DNA of 64,000 nucleotides from Roseiarcus sp963805295 (GTDB lineage: Bacteria; Pseudomonadota; Alphaproteobacteria; Rhizobiales; Beijerinckiaceae), in contig CAWDTW010000081.1 of assembly GCA_963805295.1 (NCBI GenBank), positions 147,233-211,232 of the forward strand, given 5' to 3'. Made by a program: the position numbers and the translations under genes. Numbering within the stretch: position 1 is the stretch's first letter; every line of letters starts with the position of its first letter. Shown here piece after piece: positions 25,969-35,019 of the stretch. The notes beneath the pieces were generated by a model, which saw only the letters and a list, made by a program, of their open reading frames with translations, was not told where the DNA came from and did no database searches.

Positions 25969-26657
25969 GGGTTCGATCCTTTCGCCGTCGCCGGCTCAAG
26001 GACGAACCCCCCGACGTTCAGTCGGCGCGGGTCGACGCGGAGGCGGAGACGGCTTTCTTGATTGAATTCAGGGAAAAGGAACCCGCCGGACGCGACAGGG
26101 GCGCTCCAACGGGGCGTCTAGGGCCGTCGTTCAAGTCTGTCTCCTCTGTCAACCGCGAACGGTCGCCGAACGCCCCGAAAGGGACCGCCCCGTTCGTACG
26201 GCGGTGAAGTCTATGCGACTCGCGCCAATCGTCATCCGATTGTCACAATGGGCGCCGACGCGTTTGAAATTGAGCATGATCCGCCGCTGCGGTCAACCCG
26301 GGCGGTTCCTGCCTCCAACGCTCCGAACTCGAGTCAAGGGCGGTCAATGGAATGGGGGTCGCGGGTCGCGTTGCCCCGTGAGGCGGACGGATTCGGGCGG
26401 CGTCCGCCATGAGCCGTGGGCAAGCCAATTCGGCGGGGAAGTCGCGTCTTCGGGCGCTCCCGGATCAGCGCAGCCGAGCCGAGGATCCTCGCGATTCGGG
26501 GCGCATCGCCCAAGAGTCGCCCAAGTCATGGCCATTTCAGCTCCCGCGCCCTCGACCTCCAGCGACCCCGAAGACGAACGGTCCGTCAGGCCGCGCCGCA
26601 GGACCGCCGGGTGGGATGCCTCCCGGCTCGCCTCGGTCCTCGCAGCCGTCTTGCCGT
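25969..26657. other. 689-bp region without a recognisable gene
   Basis: This lies between the NRAMP-like gene and the end of pyrF (both minus strand). Several frames are open because of the high GC content, but none has a plausible start with ribosome-binding site, family motifs or normal residue composition. It must contain the promoter of the NRAMP-like gene near 25969-26160. I see no tRNA, repeat or riboswitch in it. Confidence 0.5.
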
Positions 26658-27374
26658 TCACTTGGATCGGTCGCCTTGGGAAGCGATCTCGGCGACGATC
26701 GCCCTTGCCGCCTCGCGCGGGTCGGGCGCGGTCGTGATCGGCCGGCCGACGACGAGATAATCGGCGCCGTCGCGAATCGCGCTCGCGGGCGTGGCGATCC
26801 GCTTCTGGTCGCCGACCGCGGCGCCGGCGGGACGGATCCCGGGCGTGACGAGGATCATCGTCTTGCCGACGGCGGCCCGAACGCCAGCCGCCTCCCCCGC
26901 GCTCGCGACGAGACCCTCGACGCCGAGCGCCTTAGCCTGTTCGGCGCGCCGCCGCACCAACTCGACCACGCCGAAGCGGTAGCCCGCCTCGATGAGATCG
27001 GCGTCGTCGTATGAGGTCAGGACGGTGACGGCGAGCAGCTTGAGGCCCGAGCCCTTGGCGCCCGCGACCGCGGCGCGCATGGTCTGGGGATAGCCGTGGA
27101 CGGTCAGAAACGTCGCGCCGAGCTTTGCCGCCTGGACTGCCGCGCGTTCGACGGTTTTGGGGATGTCGTGCAATTTGAGGTCGAGAAAGACCTGCTTGCC
27201 CGCCGCGGCGAGCCGGCCTACGAGCGCAAGCCCGTCTCGGCCGTAAGCGAGCTCCATTCCGATCTTATAGAAAGCCGCGGCGTTGCCGATCTGCTCGACG
27301 AGGCGCTCGGCCTCGCCGACCTCGGAGGCGTCGAGGGCGACGATGAGCCGGTCGCGCGGCGCCAAAGCCGTCAT
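26658..27374 (-). CDS. pyrF: orotidine 5'-phosphate decarboxylase
   Basis: PyrF decarboxylates OMP to UMP, the last step of de novo pyrimidine synthesis. The 238-residue product has the start DRLIVALDASEVGEAERLV, the catalytic motif FLDLKLHDIPKTV (D-x-K-x-x-D), VTVLTSYDD, LVTPGIRPAGAAVGDQKRIA and DYLVVGRPITTAPDP. The ATG at 27374 overlaps the stop of the upstream methyltransferase gene (ATGA), so the two are translationally coupled. Confidence 0.96.
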   Translation of the reverse strand: MTALAPRDRLIVALDASEVGEAERLVEQIGNAAAFYKIGMELAYGRDGLALVGRLAAAGKQVFLDLKLHDIPKTVERAAVQAAKLGATFLTVHGYPQTMRAAVAGAKGSGLKLLAVTVLTSYDDADLIEAGYRFGVVELVRRRAEQAKALGVEGLVASAGEAAGVRAAVGKTMILVTPGIRPAGAAVGDQKRIATPASAIRDGADYLVVGRPITTAPDPREAARAIVAEIASQGDRSK

Positions 27375-28189
27375 CGATCGTCTTTGCCGGAGCGCCCGAG
27401 CGCCGTCCGGCGGCTCTCGAACTCGCGCAAAGCGTTCGAGGCGTGCTTCGCCAGACGATCGCGCAGGATCTGGCGGCGCCGCTCGATCGCCTCGCCGGCC
27501 TGCGCCCTCTTTTCCGCAATGCCCTGTCCGAGCCGCGCGGCCGTGCGTTTGAGGCCTCGGGCCGCGGATTCGGCTCGGCCAGCGTGGGCGTCGAGGCGAT
27601 AGGTCCAGACGCGGGCGGGCGGAAGGTTGCGCCAGATCGTCGCCCCGCAACGGGCGGAATAGCGGCTGGCGCAGGCCTCGCGCGGAATGGGCGACAGGAG
27701 GCCGTAGGTGAACTGGACGAACACGCCGTCCGGCCCCATCAGGTCGAAGGCGTCGCCGATCAGCTTTTCGCGCCGGAGGGGCGGTTGGTTGAGGAGCGGC
27801 AGGCTGGAAACAACGGCGGCAACCCACTCGCCGGCGAATTCGGCGAGCGTGCGCGGCAGGTCATAGGCGTCGCCCTGGATGATTTTGGCCGGTTCGAAGC
27901 GGTCCTCCAGCAGGCGGCAGAAGTACGGATCATATTCTACGAGCACGAGGCGCCGCCGGTCGAGGCCCCGTTCCATGAGCGCCCTGGTGACCGGCCCGGT
28001 CCCCGGCCCGAGTTCGACGATGAGGCCGTGGGGGACATCGCCGACGGCCGTCGCCATCGCGCGGGCAAGCGCACGGCCGGAAGGCGCGACGGCGCCCGTC
28101 AGGCGGGGCGCAGCCAGCAGAGACTTGAGAAAATGCGCTTCGTCGCCGAGCTTCAGCGGCCGCTTGTCGTTACGTGTATGACCCTGCAT
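27371..28189 (-). CDS. pmtA: phospholipid N-methyltransferase (PmtA-type)
   Basis: A 272-residue class I SAM methyltransferase resembling rhizobial PmtA, which methylates phosphatidylethanolamine stepwise toward phosphatidylcholine. Family features are FLKSLLAAPRLTGAVAPSGR at the N-terminus, the SAM motif LIVELGPGTGPVTRALMERG, YDPYFCRLLEDRF and VVSSLPLLNQPPLRREKLIG. After the methyltransferase domain (to ~residue 200) there is an unusually long basic, Arg/Ala-rich helical tail. Related rRNA adenine dimethylases share the fold, but the SLPL motif favours PmtA. Operon with pyrF. Confidence 0.8.
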   Translation of the reverse strand: MQGHTRNDKRPLKLGDEAHFLKSLLAAPRLTGAVAPSGRALARAMATAVGDVPHGLIVELGPGTGPVTRALMERGLDRRRLVLVEYDPYFCRLLEDRFEPAKIIQGDAYDLPRTLAEFAGEWVAAVVSSLPLLNQPPLRREKLIGDAFDLMGPDGVFVQFTYGLLSPIPREACASRYSARCGATIWRNLPPARVWTYRLDAHAGRAESAARGLKRTAARLGQGIAEKRAQAGEAIERRRQILRDRLAKHASNALREFESRRTALGRSGKDDR

Positions 28190-28261
28190 TCCCGCTCCGC
28201 GACGAAGGCGCGCTCCGCTTCGGCGGACTTATATCGAGCCTTTTCCCGCCCGGCAAAGGCG

Positions 28262-29377
28262 TCAGCCGAGACCCTCGAAAAACTCCTTCATCTTCGAGAA
28301 GAAGCCCGCGCTTTCCGGGTGGGTCTTGTGCGACGATTCGGCCGCGAACTCCATCAGGAGTTCGCGTTGGCGGCGCGTCAGGCTCTGCGGCGTCTCGACA
28401 TTGAGCTGCACGAACAAGTCGCCCGAATCGCGCGAGCGCAGGATCGGCATGCCCTTGCCGCGCAGCCTCAACTGCCGCCCCGACTGGGCGCCCTCGGGAA
28501 TGCTGACCCGGGACTCGGTTCCATCGAGGGTGCGGACGGTGAATTCGCCGCCGAGCGCGGCCTGGACCATCGAAATCGGCACGCGGCAATAGAGGTCGGC
28601 GCCATCGCGCTGGAAGACCGGGTGCGGCTTGACCGAGAGGAAAATGTAGAGGTCGCCCGCCGGCCCGCCGCGCATGCCCGCCTCGCCCTCCCCGCTTAGC
28701 CGAATGCGCGTTCCGTCCTCGACGCCGGGGGGAACGTTGACCGACAGCGTGCGCTCGCGCGTCACGCGCCCGGCGCCCGCGCATTTGTCGCAAGGATTGT
28801 CGATCGTCTGGCCCCGCCCGTGACAGGTCGGGCAGGTGCGCTCGATGGCGAAGAAGCCCTGCTGCGCGCGCACCCGGCCGTGGCCCCCGCAGGTCTTGCA
28901 GGTCGTGGGCCTCGAGCCCGCGCGCGCGCCGGAGCCCGCGCAGGCCTCGCACGCGACCGACGTCGGCATCTTGATCGTCGCCGTCTTGCCGCGGAACGCC
29001 TCTTCGAGTCTGATCTCGAGATTGTAGCGCAGGTCCGCGCCGCGCTCGCGGCCTCCGGACTGGCGGCCGCGCCGGCCGCCCATCATGTCGCCGAACAGGT
29101 CCTCGAAGATGTCGGACATCGAGGCCGCGAAGCCGTCGTTCATCCCGCCGTGCTCGAAGGCCGCGTGGCCGTAGCGGTCGTAGGCGGCGCGCTTCTGCGC
29201 GTCCGAGAGATGCTGGTAGGCCTCGTTGAGCTCCTTGAAGCGGGCCTCGGCCTGTTTGTCGCCCGGATGCCGGTCGGGGTGGCACTGCATCGCCGCCTTG
29301 CGGAAGGCCGACTTCAATTCGGCTTCTGTCGCCGTCCTGGAGACGCCCAGGGTCTCGTAGAAATCCCTCTTGGCCAT
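28262..29377 (-). CDS. dnaJ: chaperone protein DnaJ
   Basis: A full-length 371-residue type I J-protein that stimulates the DnaK ATPase. The order is: J domain with HPD in AAMQCHPDRHPGDK, a short Gly-rich region containing SDIFEDLFGDMMGG, four CxxCxGxG-type zinc repeats (CEACAGSG, CKTCGGHG, CPTCHGRG, CDKCAGAG), and two C-terminal beta domains (GGPAGDLYIFLSVKPHPVF). The ATG at 29377 gives MAKRDFYETLGVSRTAT. It lies 243 bases downstream of dnaK on the same strand, the standard pair. Confidence 0.97.
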   Translation of the reverse strand: MAKRDFYETLGVSRTATEAELKSAFRKAAMQCHPDRHPGDKQAEARFKELNEAYQHLSDAQKRAAYDRYGHAAFEHGGMNDGFAASMSDIFEDLFGDMMGGRRGRQSGGRERGADLRYNLEIRLEEAFRGKTATIKMPTSVACEACAGSGARAGSRPTTCKTCGGHGRVRAQQGFFAIERTCPTCHGRGQTIDNPCDKCAGAGRVTRERTLSVNVPPGVEDGTRIRLSGEGEAGMRGGPAGDLYIFLSVKPHPVFQRDGADLYCRVPISMVQAALGGEFTVRTLDGTESRVSIPEGAQSGRQLRLRGKGMPILRSRDSGDLFVQLNVETPQSLTRRQRELLMEFAAESSHKTHPESAGFFSKMKEFFEGLG

Positions 29378-29583
29378 TGTCAGCGCGCCCGCCGGCGAAT
29401 GTTCATCTGTTCGACCTGCTCTTTCTTCGCCGCTATCGGCGTCTGCGCCTGACGTCGAAGCCGCGCGGCATGCCTCCGCAGTTGCGCGCAAAAAACCCGC
29501 GCATCGCGCGCCGCCCCGTCGTCAGCTCAGCCGTCCATCCCTTGCGGCGTTCCCCTTACCAGGCTTCCGCTTCCCAAGGCGTA

Positions 29584-29610
29584 GCCGGCCCCTCGATCGC
29601 CGGGGCCGGC
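29584..29610 (-). terminator. hairpin after dnaK
   Basis: A 9-bp stem (GCCGGCCCC / GGGGCCGGC) with a 9-base loop lies 11 bases past the dnaK stop. There is no T-run, so it may be an attenuator or RNA-stabilising hairpin that reduces read-through into dnaJ rather than a full terminator. Confidence 0.45.
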
Positions 29611-29620
29611 GCGCATTCGC

Positions 29621-31531
29621 TCACGACTTCTTCTTGTCGTCATCGACTTCCCGGAATTCCGCGTCGATCACGTCGTCCTTGGCCTGCCCGCCGCCTGGAG
29701 AGGCGGTCTCGCCCGCCGCGCCGGCCTGTTGGGCCTTGTACATCGCCTCGCCGAGCTTCATCTGAGCCTGCATGAGGTCGTTCGTGCGGGCCTTGATCGT
29801 CTCGACGTCCTCGCCCTGCAAGGCCGTGCGCAGCGACGCGATCGCCGCCTCGATGGCGCCGCGGTCGGACTGGGCGACCTTGTCGCCGTATTCCTTCAGC
29901 GCCTTCTCCGCGTCGTGGGCGACCGATTCGCCATGGTTCTTGGCGTCGACCGTCTCGCGCCGCTTCTTGTCCTCGGCCGCGTGAGCCTCGGCGTCCTTCA
30001 CCATCCTGTTGATGTCGGCCTCGCTCAATCCGCCCGAAGCCTGGATGCGGATCTGCTGCTCCTTGTTGGTCGCCTTGTCCTTGGCGGTGACGTTGACGAT
30101 ACCGTTGGCGTCGATGTCGAAGGTCACCTCGATCTGCGGTACGCCGCGCGGCGCCGGCGGAATGCCGACGAGGTCGAACTGGCCGAGCGCCTTGTTGTCG
30201 GCGGCCATTTCCCGCTCGCCCTGGAAGACACGGATCGTCACGGCGGTCTGATTGTCCTCGGCCGTCGAGAAGACCTGGCTCTTCTTGGTCGGGATCGTGG
30301 TGTTGCGCTCGATGAGGCGGGTGAACACGCCGCCCAGCGTCTCGATCCCGAGTGAGAGCGGGGTCACGTCCAGCAGCAGCACGTCCTTCACGTCGCCCTG
30401 CAGAACGCCCGCCTGGATCGCGGCGCCGATGGCGACTACCTCATCCGGGTTGACCCCTTTATGAGGCTCCTTGCCGAAGAACTGCTTGACGACTTCCTGC
30501 ACCTTCGGCATCCGGGTCATGCCGCCGACGAGAACCACCTCGTCGACCTGGCCTGCGGAGAGCCCCGCGTCTTTCAGCGCCTTGCGGCAGGGTTCGACCG
30601 TGCGCTGGATGAGGTCGTCGACCAGCGCCTCGAACTTGGCGCGCGTGAGCTTCAGCGCGAGGTGCTTGGGGCCGCTCGCGTCGGCGGTGATGTAGGGCAG
30701 GTTGATCTCGGTCTGGGTGGCCGAGGAGAGCTCGATCTTCGCCTTTTCCGCCGCCTCCTTCAGGCGCTGGAGCGCGAGCTTGTCCTTGGTCAGGTCGATG
30801 CCCTGCTCCTTCTTGAACTCGCCCGAGAGATATTCGACGAGCCGCATGTCGAAATCCTCGCCGCCGAGGAACGTGTCGCCGTTGGTCGACTTCACTTCGA
30901 ACACGCCGTCGCCGATCTCGAGGATCGAGATGTCGAAGGTGCCGCCGCCGAGGTCATAGACCGCGATCGTGCCGGACTTCTTCTTGTCGAGGCCGTAGGC
31001 GAGCGCCGCCGCGGTCGGCTCGTTGATGATGCGCAGCACCTCGAGGCCAGCGATGCGGCCGGCGTCCTTGGTCGCCTGACGCTGGGCGTCGTTGAAATAG
31101 GCGGGCACCGTGATGACGGCCTGAGTGACCGGGCCGCCGAGATGGGCCTCGGCCGTCTCCTTCATCTTCTGGAGGATGAAGGCGGAAATCTGCGAGGGAG
31201 AATATTGCTTGCCGTCGGCGGTGACCCAGGCGTCGCCGTTGGCGGCGCGGATGATCTTGTACGGGACGAGACCCATGTCCTTCTTGGTCATGGGGTCTTC
31301 GAACGAGCGGCCGATGAGGCGCTTGATGGCGAAGAAGGTCCGCTCGGGATTGGTCACCGCCTGACGCTTGGCGGGCTGACCGACCAGACGCTCGCCGTCG
31401 TCGGTGAACGCGACGATCGAGGGCGTCGTACGGGCGCCTTCCGAATTCTCGATGACCTTGGGGGTCGCGCCTTCCATGACGGCGACGCACGAGTTGGTCG
31501 TGCCGAGGTCGATGCCGATAACTTTCGCCAT
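29621..31531 (-). CDS. dnaK: chaperone protein DnaK (Hsp70)
   Basis: A 636-residue Hsp70 with an N-terminal ATPase domain (MAKVIGIDLGTTNSCVAVME; YFNDAQRQATKDAGRIAGLE; NEPTAAALAYGL; IAVYDLGGGTFDISILEIGD), the linker DVLLLDVTPLSLGIET, a substrate-binding domain and a lid ending in an acidic tail (DVIDAEFREVDDDKKKS). The frame is open upstream, but the ATG at 31531 is the conserved start. A sigma-32-type promoter lies at 31703-31734. dnaJ follows. Confidence 0.99.
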   Translation of the reverse strand: MAKVIGIDLGTTNSCVAVMEGATPKVIENSEGARTTPSIVAFTDDGERLVGQPAKRQAVTNPERTFFAIKRLIGRSFEDPMTKKDMGLVPYKIIRAANGDAWVTADGKQYSPSQISAFILQKMKETAEAHLGGPVTQAVITVPAYFNDAQRQATKDAGRIAGLEVLRIINEPTAAALAYGLDKKKSGTIAVYDLGGGTFDISILEIGDGVFEVKSTNGDTFLGGEDFDMRLVEYLSGEFKKEQGIDLTKDKLALQRLKEAAEKAKIELSSATQTEINLPYITADASGPKHLALKLTRAKFEALVDDLIQRTVEPCRKALKDAGLSAGQVDEVVLVGGMTRMPKVQEVVKQFFGKEPHKGVNPDEVVAIGAAIQAGVLQGDVKDVLLLDVTPLSLGIETLGGVFTRLIERNTTIPTKKSQVFSTAEDNQTAVTIRVFQGEREMAADNKALGQFDLVGIPPAPRGVPQIEVTFDIDANGIVNVTAKDKATNKEQQIRIQASGGLSEADINRMVKDAEAHAAEDKKRRETVDAKNHGESVAHDAEKALKEYGDKVAQSDRGAIEAAIASLRTALQGEDVETIKARTNDLMQAQMKLGEAMYKAQQAGAAGETASPGGGQAKDDVIDAEFREVDDDKKKS

Positions 31532-31702
31532 ATTGTTTTCCCCTGCTCCTTTCGCGGGATCGCCCGGCCCCGAGGCGGCCGGACCTTGAGAAAGACTTCC
31601 ATCGGCCCGAAGCGGCCGGCGACGTCTCTTCTGATCCCCTTGGTTCAAAGTGAATTCGCGGAGGCTCCGCCGCATAGTCCGCGCCGGACCCGCCAGTCGC
31701 GG

Positions 31703-31734
31703 CGTATATAGGTTCCGCCCTTTCGGGGCGCAAG
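31703..31734 (-). promoter_or_regulatory. sigma-32 (RpoH) heat-shock promoter of dnaK
   Basis: On the minus strand the sequence reads CTTG, an 18-base spacer, then CCTATATACG. This fits the alphaproteobacterial heat-shock consensus CTTG-N16-18-CYTATNTNNG at every defined position. It is 172 bases upstream of the dnaK start, leaving a ~160-base leader. Confidence 0.8.
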
Positions 31735-31829
31735 GCGCGGAAACGGCGGATTTTTCGCCCTCAGCGCGCGGATGCGCCGCACCGAACATACGCCTTTCCC
31801 TTTCTTCTCCGGCCTTCTAGACTCTCCCG

Positions 31830-32729
31830 ATGATCTGCTCGATGAACTGGCGCCTCGCCCTTCTGGTCTGCGGTTTGGCCCTCGCTGCGACCTCCGCCCC
31901 GGCTCAGATCGTCCTGCCCGGCGCCGCTCCGGCCGCGCCGGCCGGGGCGCCGGGGGCGGCGCCGAAGCCGAAGAAAGCGGGCGGCGCCGCGGCCAAGGCC
32001 GCCAAGACCCCCCAGACCGCGCTTCCGGCTGCGCCCGGCGTCGCGACGATCGATGGGCGACCGCTCCTGCGCAACGGCGGGGCGGGGCTCCTCCAGGTCT
32101 CCGGCAACGGCAGGACGCTGCAGGTCGACAAGCTGCGTCTTCCCGGCGAGAGCGTCTCCGATCCCTCGCAGCGCTGCATCGTCGATATCGTCGGCGAAAA
32201 GCCCATCGAGGCGACGAGCGAGGGGCGACCCGACGGGCTTGAGCGCTACGAGGTCGACGTGCCGGCCTGTCCCTTCGCCTTCGACGTTCTCGACGGCGCG
32301 GTCCTCGTCCCGTCGCAGATCACCGCCTGCGTCTTCAAGGCCGCCGACTGCCAGACGAGCCCGGGCGGCTTATGGGGGCCTGACGGCGACGAACTCGAAA
32401 AGGACGCCGCCGCGATCGGGAAGCAGCGCACGGCGGCCGAAAACGCGATGGCCAAGGCCTTGCACGCACTCGAAAAGCGCGCCGACGACAACCCCGATGC
32501 GGCGAACTTGCTCCGGGACCAGAGCGGGTTTCCCGGCGCGCGCGACGACGCCTGCCGCGACTATGTGAAGGAGACCGCCTACGGCTATTGCGCCGCGAGC
32601 CTCACCGAGGCGCGGGCGGCGCTTCTCGAGGCCCGGCTCGCAGCGCTCGCTCCGGCGTCCGCCGCCAAGGCGGAGAAAAAGAAGACAGCCAAGAAGAAGC
32701 CGAAGCCGGACGCCGCAGCGGCCCAATAA
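31830..32729 (+). CDS. secreted protein with LprI-like (DUF1311) C-terminal region
   Basis: A 299-residue exported protein. The N-terminus is a signal peptide (WRLALLVCGLALAATSAPAQ), followed by a Pro/Ala/Lys-rich linker (residues ~30-65), a middle domain with paired cysteines (SQRCIVDIVGEKP, YEVDVPACPFAFDVLDGAVL, TACVFKAADCQ), and a helical C-terminal part (GARDDACRDYVKETAYGYCA, ASLTEARAALLEARL) resembling the lysozyme-inhibitor LprI fold. It ends in a Lys-rich tail. This arrangement is widespread in Rhizobiales but its role is unknown. A second ATG at 31842 may be the true start. The next gene begins 23 bases downstream. Confidence 0.7.
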   Translation: MICSMNWRLALLVCGLALAATSAPAQIVLPGAAPAAPAGAPGAAPKPKKAGGAAAKAAKTPQTALPAAPGVATIDGRPLLRNGGAGLLQVSGNGRTLQVDKLRLPGESVSDPSQRCIVDIVGEKPIEATSEGRPDGLERYEVDVPACPFAFDVLDGAVLVPSQITACVFKAADCQTSPGGLWGPDGDELEKDAAAIGKQRTAAENAMAKALHALEKRADDNPDAANLLRDQSGFPGARDDACRDYVKETAYGYCAASLTEARAALLEARLAALAPASAAKAEKKKTAKKKPKPDAAAAQ

Positions 32730-32752
32730 TGCTTTTCAAGGATTGAAGTCCG

Positions 32753-33340
32753 ATGCCAGATCCCACGGCGAACGCGAATGCGCGTCCCCACAGCGCCTCA
32801 CCGCAGACGCGCGCGCTCAAGGCGAAGGCCGCGGAGGAAGCGCGAAGGTTCTTCGTTCTCTTCCTCTATCTATGGGTGCTGTTCGGAGTCTTCGTTCTGA
32901 ACCAGGGCATCGTTTTGCGCGAGCAGGGGATCGGCTTCACCGCGCAGGGCTTTGCTCTCGTCAATGCGCTCGTGCTCGCAAAAGTGATGCTGCTGTTCGA
33001 GCACTTCGATCCCGGCCGCTGGCTGCGCCGCCGGCCGCTCATCTATCCGATCCTCTATGAGGCCTTTTTGCTGACGATCCTGTTCATCGCGGTTCACGTC
33101 CTCGAAAAGGTGATCGAGGGCCTGATCCACGGCAAGGCGGTCACGACGAGCCTGCCCGGCATCGGCGGCGGTGGCCTGGCGGGGCTCCTGAGCGCGGCGG
33201 TGATCATGTTCGTCGCGCTCGTACCGTTCTTCGGCTTCCGCAACCTCAGCCTCGTGCTCGGCGCGGACAGGCTGAAATCGCTGCTGTTCAGTTCCTCCTC
33301 TGAAACGACCGGATCGGGCCCGGTCTCACGCGAAGGTTGA
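32753..33340 (+). CDS. inner-membrane protein of unknown function
   Basis: A 195-residue protein with four predicted membrane helices: FFVLFLYLWVLFGVFVLNQG, GFALVNALVLAKVMLLFEHF, EAFLLTILFIAVHVLEKVI and GLLSAAVIMFVALVPFFGFR. A cytoplasmic N-terminus of ~30 residues precedes them. I recognise no functional motif. It lies 23 bases after the LprI-like gene and 120 bases before mscL; an envelope-related operon is possible. Confidence 0.7.
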   Translation: MPDPTANANARPHSASPQTRALKAKAAEEARRFFVLFLYLWVLFGVFVLNQGIVLREQGIGFTAQGFALVNALVLAKVMLLFEHFDPGRWLRRRPLIYPILYEAFLLTILFIAVHVLEKVIEGLIHGKAVTTSLPGIGGGGLAGLLSAAVIMFVALVPFFGFRNLSLVLGADRLKSLLFSSSSETTGSGPVSREG

Positions 33341-33460
33341 GCCGCCCAGGGCGCGACGCGTCTTTGTTTTGCGGTCGCTCTCGTCTAGCCTCCCGCGCGC
33401 AAAGCGTTCGACCCGGCCGGAAACAGCGGCGACCCGTCATTCCTACGTGGGGTAAGAGGC

Positions 33461-33874
33461 ATGTGGCAGGAATTCAAAGAGTTCGCGATGAGGGGCAGCG
33501 CGCTCGATCTCGCGGTCGGCGTGATCATCGGCGCGGCGTTCGGCAAGATCATCAGCGGGCTGGTCGACGACATCATCATGCCGATCATCGGCATCGCCGG
33601 CAAAGCGGACTTCTCCAACTATTTCATTCCCCTGTCGAGCGCGGTGACCGCCACCAATCTCGCTGACGCGAGGAAGCAGGGCGGCGTCTTCGCCTACGGC
33701 GACTTCATCACCATCGTGATCAACTTTCTAATCGTCGCGGTCGCGCTGTTCGCCGCCATCAAGGCGATCAACACCTTTATGCGGACACCGAAGGCCGCCC
33801 CGGCCGAGCCCCCTCCGCCGAGCCCGGAGGTGGTCCTCCTCACCCAGATCCGCGACCAGCTCGCCGAGCGCTGA
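33461..33874 (+). CDS. mscL: large-conductance mechanosensitive channel
   Basis: A 137-residue MscL, the pentameric channel that opens on membrane tension during osmotic downshock. It has the start MWQEFKEFAMRGSALDLAVG, TM1 VIIGAAFGKIISGLVDDIIM, TM2 GDFITIVINFLIVAVALFAA, and the C-terminal bundle after a proline-rich linker (EPPPPSPEVVLLTQIRDQLA). Family length is normal. Confidence 0.97.
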   Translation: MWQEFKEFAMRGSALDLAVGVIIGAAFGKIISGLVDDIIMPIIGIAGKADFSNYFIPLSSAVTATNLADARKQGGVFAYGDFITIVINFLIVAVALFAAIKAINTFMRTPKAAPAEPPPPSPEVVLLTQIRDQLAER

Positions 33875-33953
33875 AGGCTCACGGGCCCGCGCGAGTCTCC
33901 TGACGGGACCCGACCCGCGAAACTTCCGCTGGGCGCGTATCTCGCGCGCAGCC

Positions 33954-34097
33954 TCACATTCTCTCCTTGAGCCCGCTCCGTATCAGCCACCAGTTCACGG
34001 GATAGGACGTCATGAAACCGACCATCATGGCGATCTGCATCATGAACCAGAACTCTACGGTGTCGATCTCGAGGCTGACGCAGAACGCCTCCCGAAA
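33954..34097 (-). pseudogene. C-terminal remnant of a DUF4396 membrane protein
   Basis: The last ~47 codons of a DUF4396-domain protein are recognisable: VSLEIDTVEFWFMMQIAMMV then TSYPVNWWLIRSGLKERM. The rest of the ~250-residue protein is absent upstream, so this is a remnant. Full-length relatives are often found next to copper-efflux genes, which fits the downstream region. Confidence 0.65.
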
Positions 34098-34391
34098 GAT
34101 GAGGAAATGGTGGCGCTTCCGATACCGGCGTGCGGCTGATTTGACGACCGGCCTTTCGGCCTCCTTGCCTTCGGCGTTGCAGCGTGGTCGCGAGCTTCCG
34201 GGCGTCAACCGGGGCGCCCATATCCATCATCATATGGCGCATGAGCATAGCGCTAGGTGCGCTCGAACCGACAGGGGAAGGCGCCCGCGCCCGACGTCTG
34301 GGGCGCGGGCCCCGCATTCCAAGCGTAGCCTAGCGCGGCGGTCCTCGGGACCCGCCCGATGCAATTAACATACGGCCGGCGTCCCGCGCCT

Positions 34392-34748
34392 TTATCGCGT
34401 GTTGGAGCTCCCCGTGCTCGAACCGCCCATGCCGCCGCCGCCCATGCCGCCGCCGCCCATGCCGCCGCCGCCCATGCCGCCGCCGCCCATGCCGCCGCCG
34501 CCCATGCCGCCGCCGCCCATGCCGCCGCCTGCGCCGCCGCCTGGCCCGCCGCCGCCTGGCCCGCCGCCGCCTGCGCCGCCTCCGCCTCCGCCGCCGCCGC
34601 CGCCGCCCGCCCCCATCGCGTGCGCCGGATGGATGCTCAGAATTCCGGTCGTCAGAATGGGCGCTAGGCCGACCGCCGCGGCGACAGCGAACGCCAAGGC
34701 GCGGTCCCTCGCGCATCGATGCGCGGCGTTCTTTCGAGATGTCATCAT
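34392..34748 (-). CDS. secreted Gly/Met-rich repeat protein
   Basis: A 118-residue protein with a signal peptide (ALAFAVAAAVGLAPILTTGI, cut after HPAHA) followed almost entirely by glycine runs and seven GMGGG units, then GSSTGSSNTR. GGAGG lies 5 bases before the first of two ATGs at 34748. The methionine-spaced glycine repeat could bind metals such as copper, which would fit the neighbouring Spy-like protein and the copper ATPase, but this is inference. Confidence 0.6.
   Translation of the reverse strand: MMTSRKNAAHRCARDRALAFAVAAAVGLAPILTTGILSIHPAHAMGAGGGGGGGGGGGAGGGGPGGGGPGGGAGGGMGGGGMGGGGMGGGGMGGGGMGGGGMGGGGMGGSSTGSSNTR
34426..34530. repeat. tandem repeat, 15 bp x 7
   Basis: Seven copies of CCCATGCCGCCGCCG in a row; the last differs by one base. 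On the coding (minus) strand each unit encodes GGGMG within the Gly-rich protein. Further GCC/CCG triplet runs follow to about 34615. Repeat number is likely variable between strains. Confidence 0.95.
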
Positions 34749-35019
34749 AGCAACCTCCAACTGTTGGGCCCTTGTAAAGACGATAGTCCTCCGCCTCGAA
34801 GAATAGCTTCTCGGCGCGATTGCCGCGCTGATGTCACGTGATGCCGCAGGCCGCGCGCGGCGATCCGGGCCATGCGGCTCATAGAACGCCATCGTCTCCG
34901 TGACTGTAGAAGACGAGAGCCGACGCCGCGCCGGCCCCCAAGCGAGGGCGCAGCGCGACGCGACGCGCGCATCTTGGTGACGATGACCGACGACGCCGCC
35001 GTCGGTCATCGTCGCTCCG

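Noticed and set aside
25969..26160. Possible manganese or magnesium riboswitch ahead of the NRAMP-like gene
   Set aside because: I could not identify the conserved core of a yybP-ykoY or M-box motif in this segment.
26204..27014. Overlapping open frames in the 26-kb intergenic region
   Set aside because: No ribosome-binding sites and no conserved motifs, and the frames overlap pyrF on the other strand; treated as non-coding.
33694..34317. A 207-codon minus-strand frame covering the mscL end and the DUF4396 remnant
   Set aside because: It mixes the complement of mscL with out-of-frame remnant sequence; only the last 47 codons of another frame match a family.
34426..34530. Regular 15-bp repeat considered as a CRISPR array
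   Set aside because: There are no spacers; the units are contiguous and encode an in-frame Gly/Met repeat.
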